The position numbers and the translations under genes are program-made. Shown piece after piece: positions 5,775 to 5,972 of a stretch of 5,972 nt of DNA. Under the pieces are notes generated by a model. That model searched no databases. It was not told where the DNA came from and worked only from the letters and a program-made list of their open reading frames with translations. Positions within the stretch are counted from its first letter, which is position 1, and every line of letters begins with the position of its first letter. This stretch comes from Bacteroidales bacterium (GTDB lineage: Bacteria > Bacteroidota > Bacteroidia > Bacteroidales > Tenuifilaceae): positions 1-5,972 of the forward strand of contig WBUV01000218.1 in assembly GCA_008933525.1 (NCBI GenBank), given 5' to 3'.

Positions 5775-5821
5775 TTATTTAAACTATAGTAATTTTTTTA
5801 TAAACTCTTATAATCTCCCTC

Positions 5822-5853
5822 TTAACTTAGGATGCTATACTTTTTTACAAAAA
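5822..5853 (-). promoter_or_regulatory. Weak candidate Bacteroidota promoter for the beta-barrel gene
   Basis: On the minus strand TTTTTG (5853-5848) is followed after 18 bases by TAAGTTAA (5829-5822), a partial match to the -33 TTTG and -7 TAnnTTTG pattern of the Bacteroidota housekeeping sigma factor. The start codon lies about 48 bp further on. The -7 match lacks the final TG, and the sequence is AT-rich enough for chance matches. The gene may instead be cotranscribed with the ABC ATPase. Confidence 0.25.
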
Positions 5854-5863
5854 CAACGAACAA

Positions 5864-5972
5864 CTATACACGAAACTCATCGGACTTTACCATTCCATCC
5901 TCCAATAGCACAATCCTGTGCGCCTTGCTTACAACACGCTGATCGTGAGTGGAGAAGATAAAGGTGACATCG
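5864..5972 (-). CDS. ABC transporter ATP-binding protein, LolD/MacB type, C-terminal end (cut by window edge)
   Basis: Only the last 35 codons and the TAG stop (5866-5864) lie in the window; the 5' part is beyond position 5972. The residues DVTFIFSTHDQRVVSKAHRIVLLEDGMVKSDE match the end of an ABC ATPase. TFIFSTHD carries the switch (H-loop) histidine that contacts the ATP gamma-phosphate, and AHRIVLLEDGMV is the typical last strand-turn-strand. The wording is closest to the LolD/MacB/FtsE group, which powers FtsX-like permeases in lipoprotein release or efflux; that subgroup call is from memory of the family, not a search. The Walker and signature motifs are not visible. The beta-barrel gene follows after 89 bp on the same strand, so the two may be one operon with a permease gene outside the window. 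Confidence 0.85.
   Translation of the reverse strand, partial: DVTFIFSTHDQRVVSKAHRIVLLEDGMVKSDEFRV

Noticed and set aside
5749..5961. Plus-strand open frame across the ABC ATPase end
   Set aside because: It is antisense to the H-loop region of the ATPase and has no coding signature.

Overview
The window comes from a Bacteroidota chromosome, most likely a Bacteroidales/Marinilabiliales-type organism, though the rank below phylum is a guess. The evidence is a PorP/SprF-family gene start, a type B type IX secretion (T9SS) C-terminal sorting domain, AT-rich leaders mostly without Shine-Dalgarno sequences, and spacers full of short degenerate 8-9 bp repeats of a kind familiar from this phylum. 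All recognised genes lie on the minus strand, so transcription reads from high to low coordinates.

In order of transcription: (1) 5972-5864 is the last 35 codons of an ABC transporter ATPase of the LolD/MacB type. (2) 5774-4548 is a 408-residue probable outer-membrane beta-barrel protein, with a repeat-like insertion in its signal peptide. (3) 4547-4264 is a spacer built largely of short-period degenerate repeats. (4) 4263-3391 is a 290-residue exported protein with YD/RHS-like repeats. (5) 3390-2827 is a 564 bp gene-free spacer with a hairpin, two TTGTCCGATATYGGA dyads and a possible structured 5' leader. (6) 2826-1684 is a 380-residue exported protein of unknown function. (7) 1683-1592 is a short spacer with a perfect 12 bp hairpin. 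(8) 1591-473 is a T9SS type B cargo protein that starts at TTG behind a clear Shine-Dalgarno. (9) 472-316 is a spacer with 9 bp tandem repeats centred on AGTACTT. (10) 315-1 is the first 105 codons of a PorP/SprF-family outer-membrane protein, cut by the window edge.

The functional core is genes 6, 8 and 10. The cargo gene followed by PorP/SprF is the usual arrangement in which the PorP/SprF-like protein helps secrete or anchor the type B cargo at the cell surface. The gene just upstream (6) appears to share an SDFxWV...V(D/E)I(T/S)W...VTE...C module with the cargo, so the three may form one cell-surface cassette. The ABC ATPase and beta-barrel pair probably belongs to a separate envelope-transport locus. 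I see no mobile-element genes, CRISPR, tRNA or rRNA. The most unusual material is in the spacers and in the signal peptide of gene 2.
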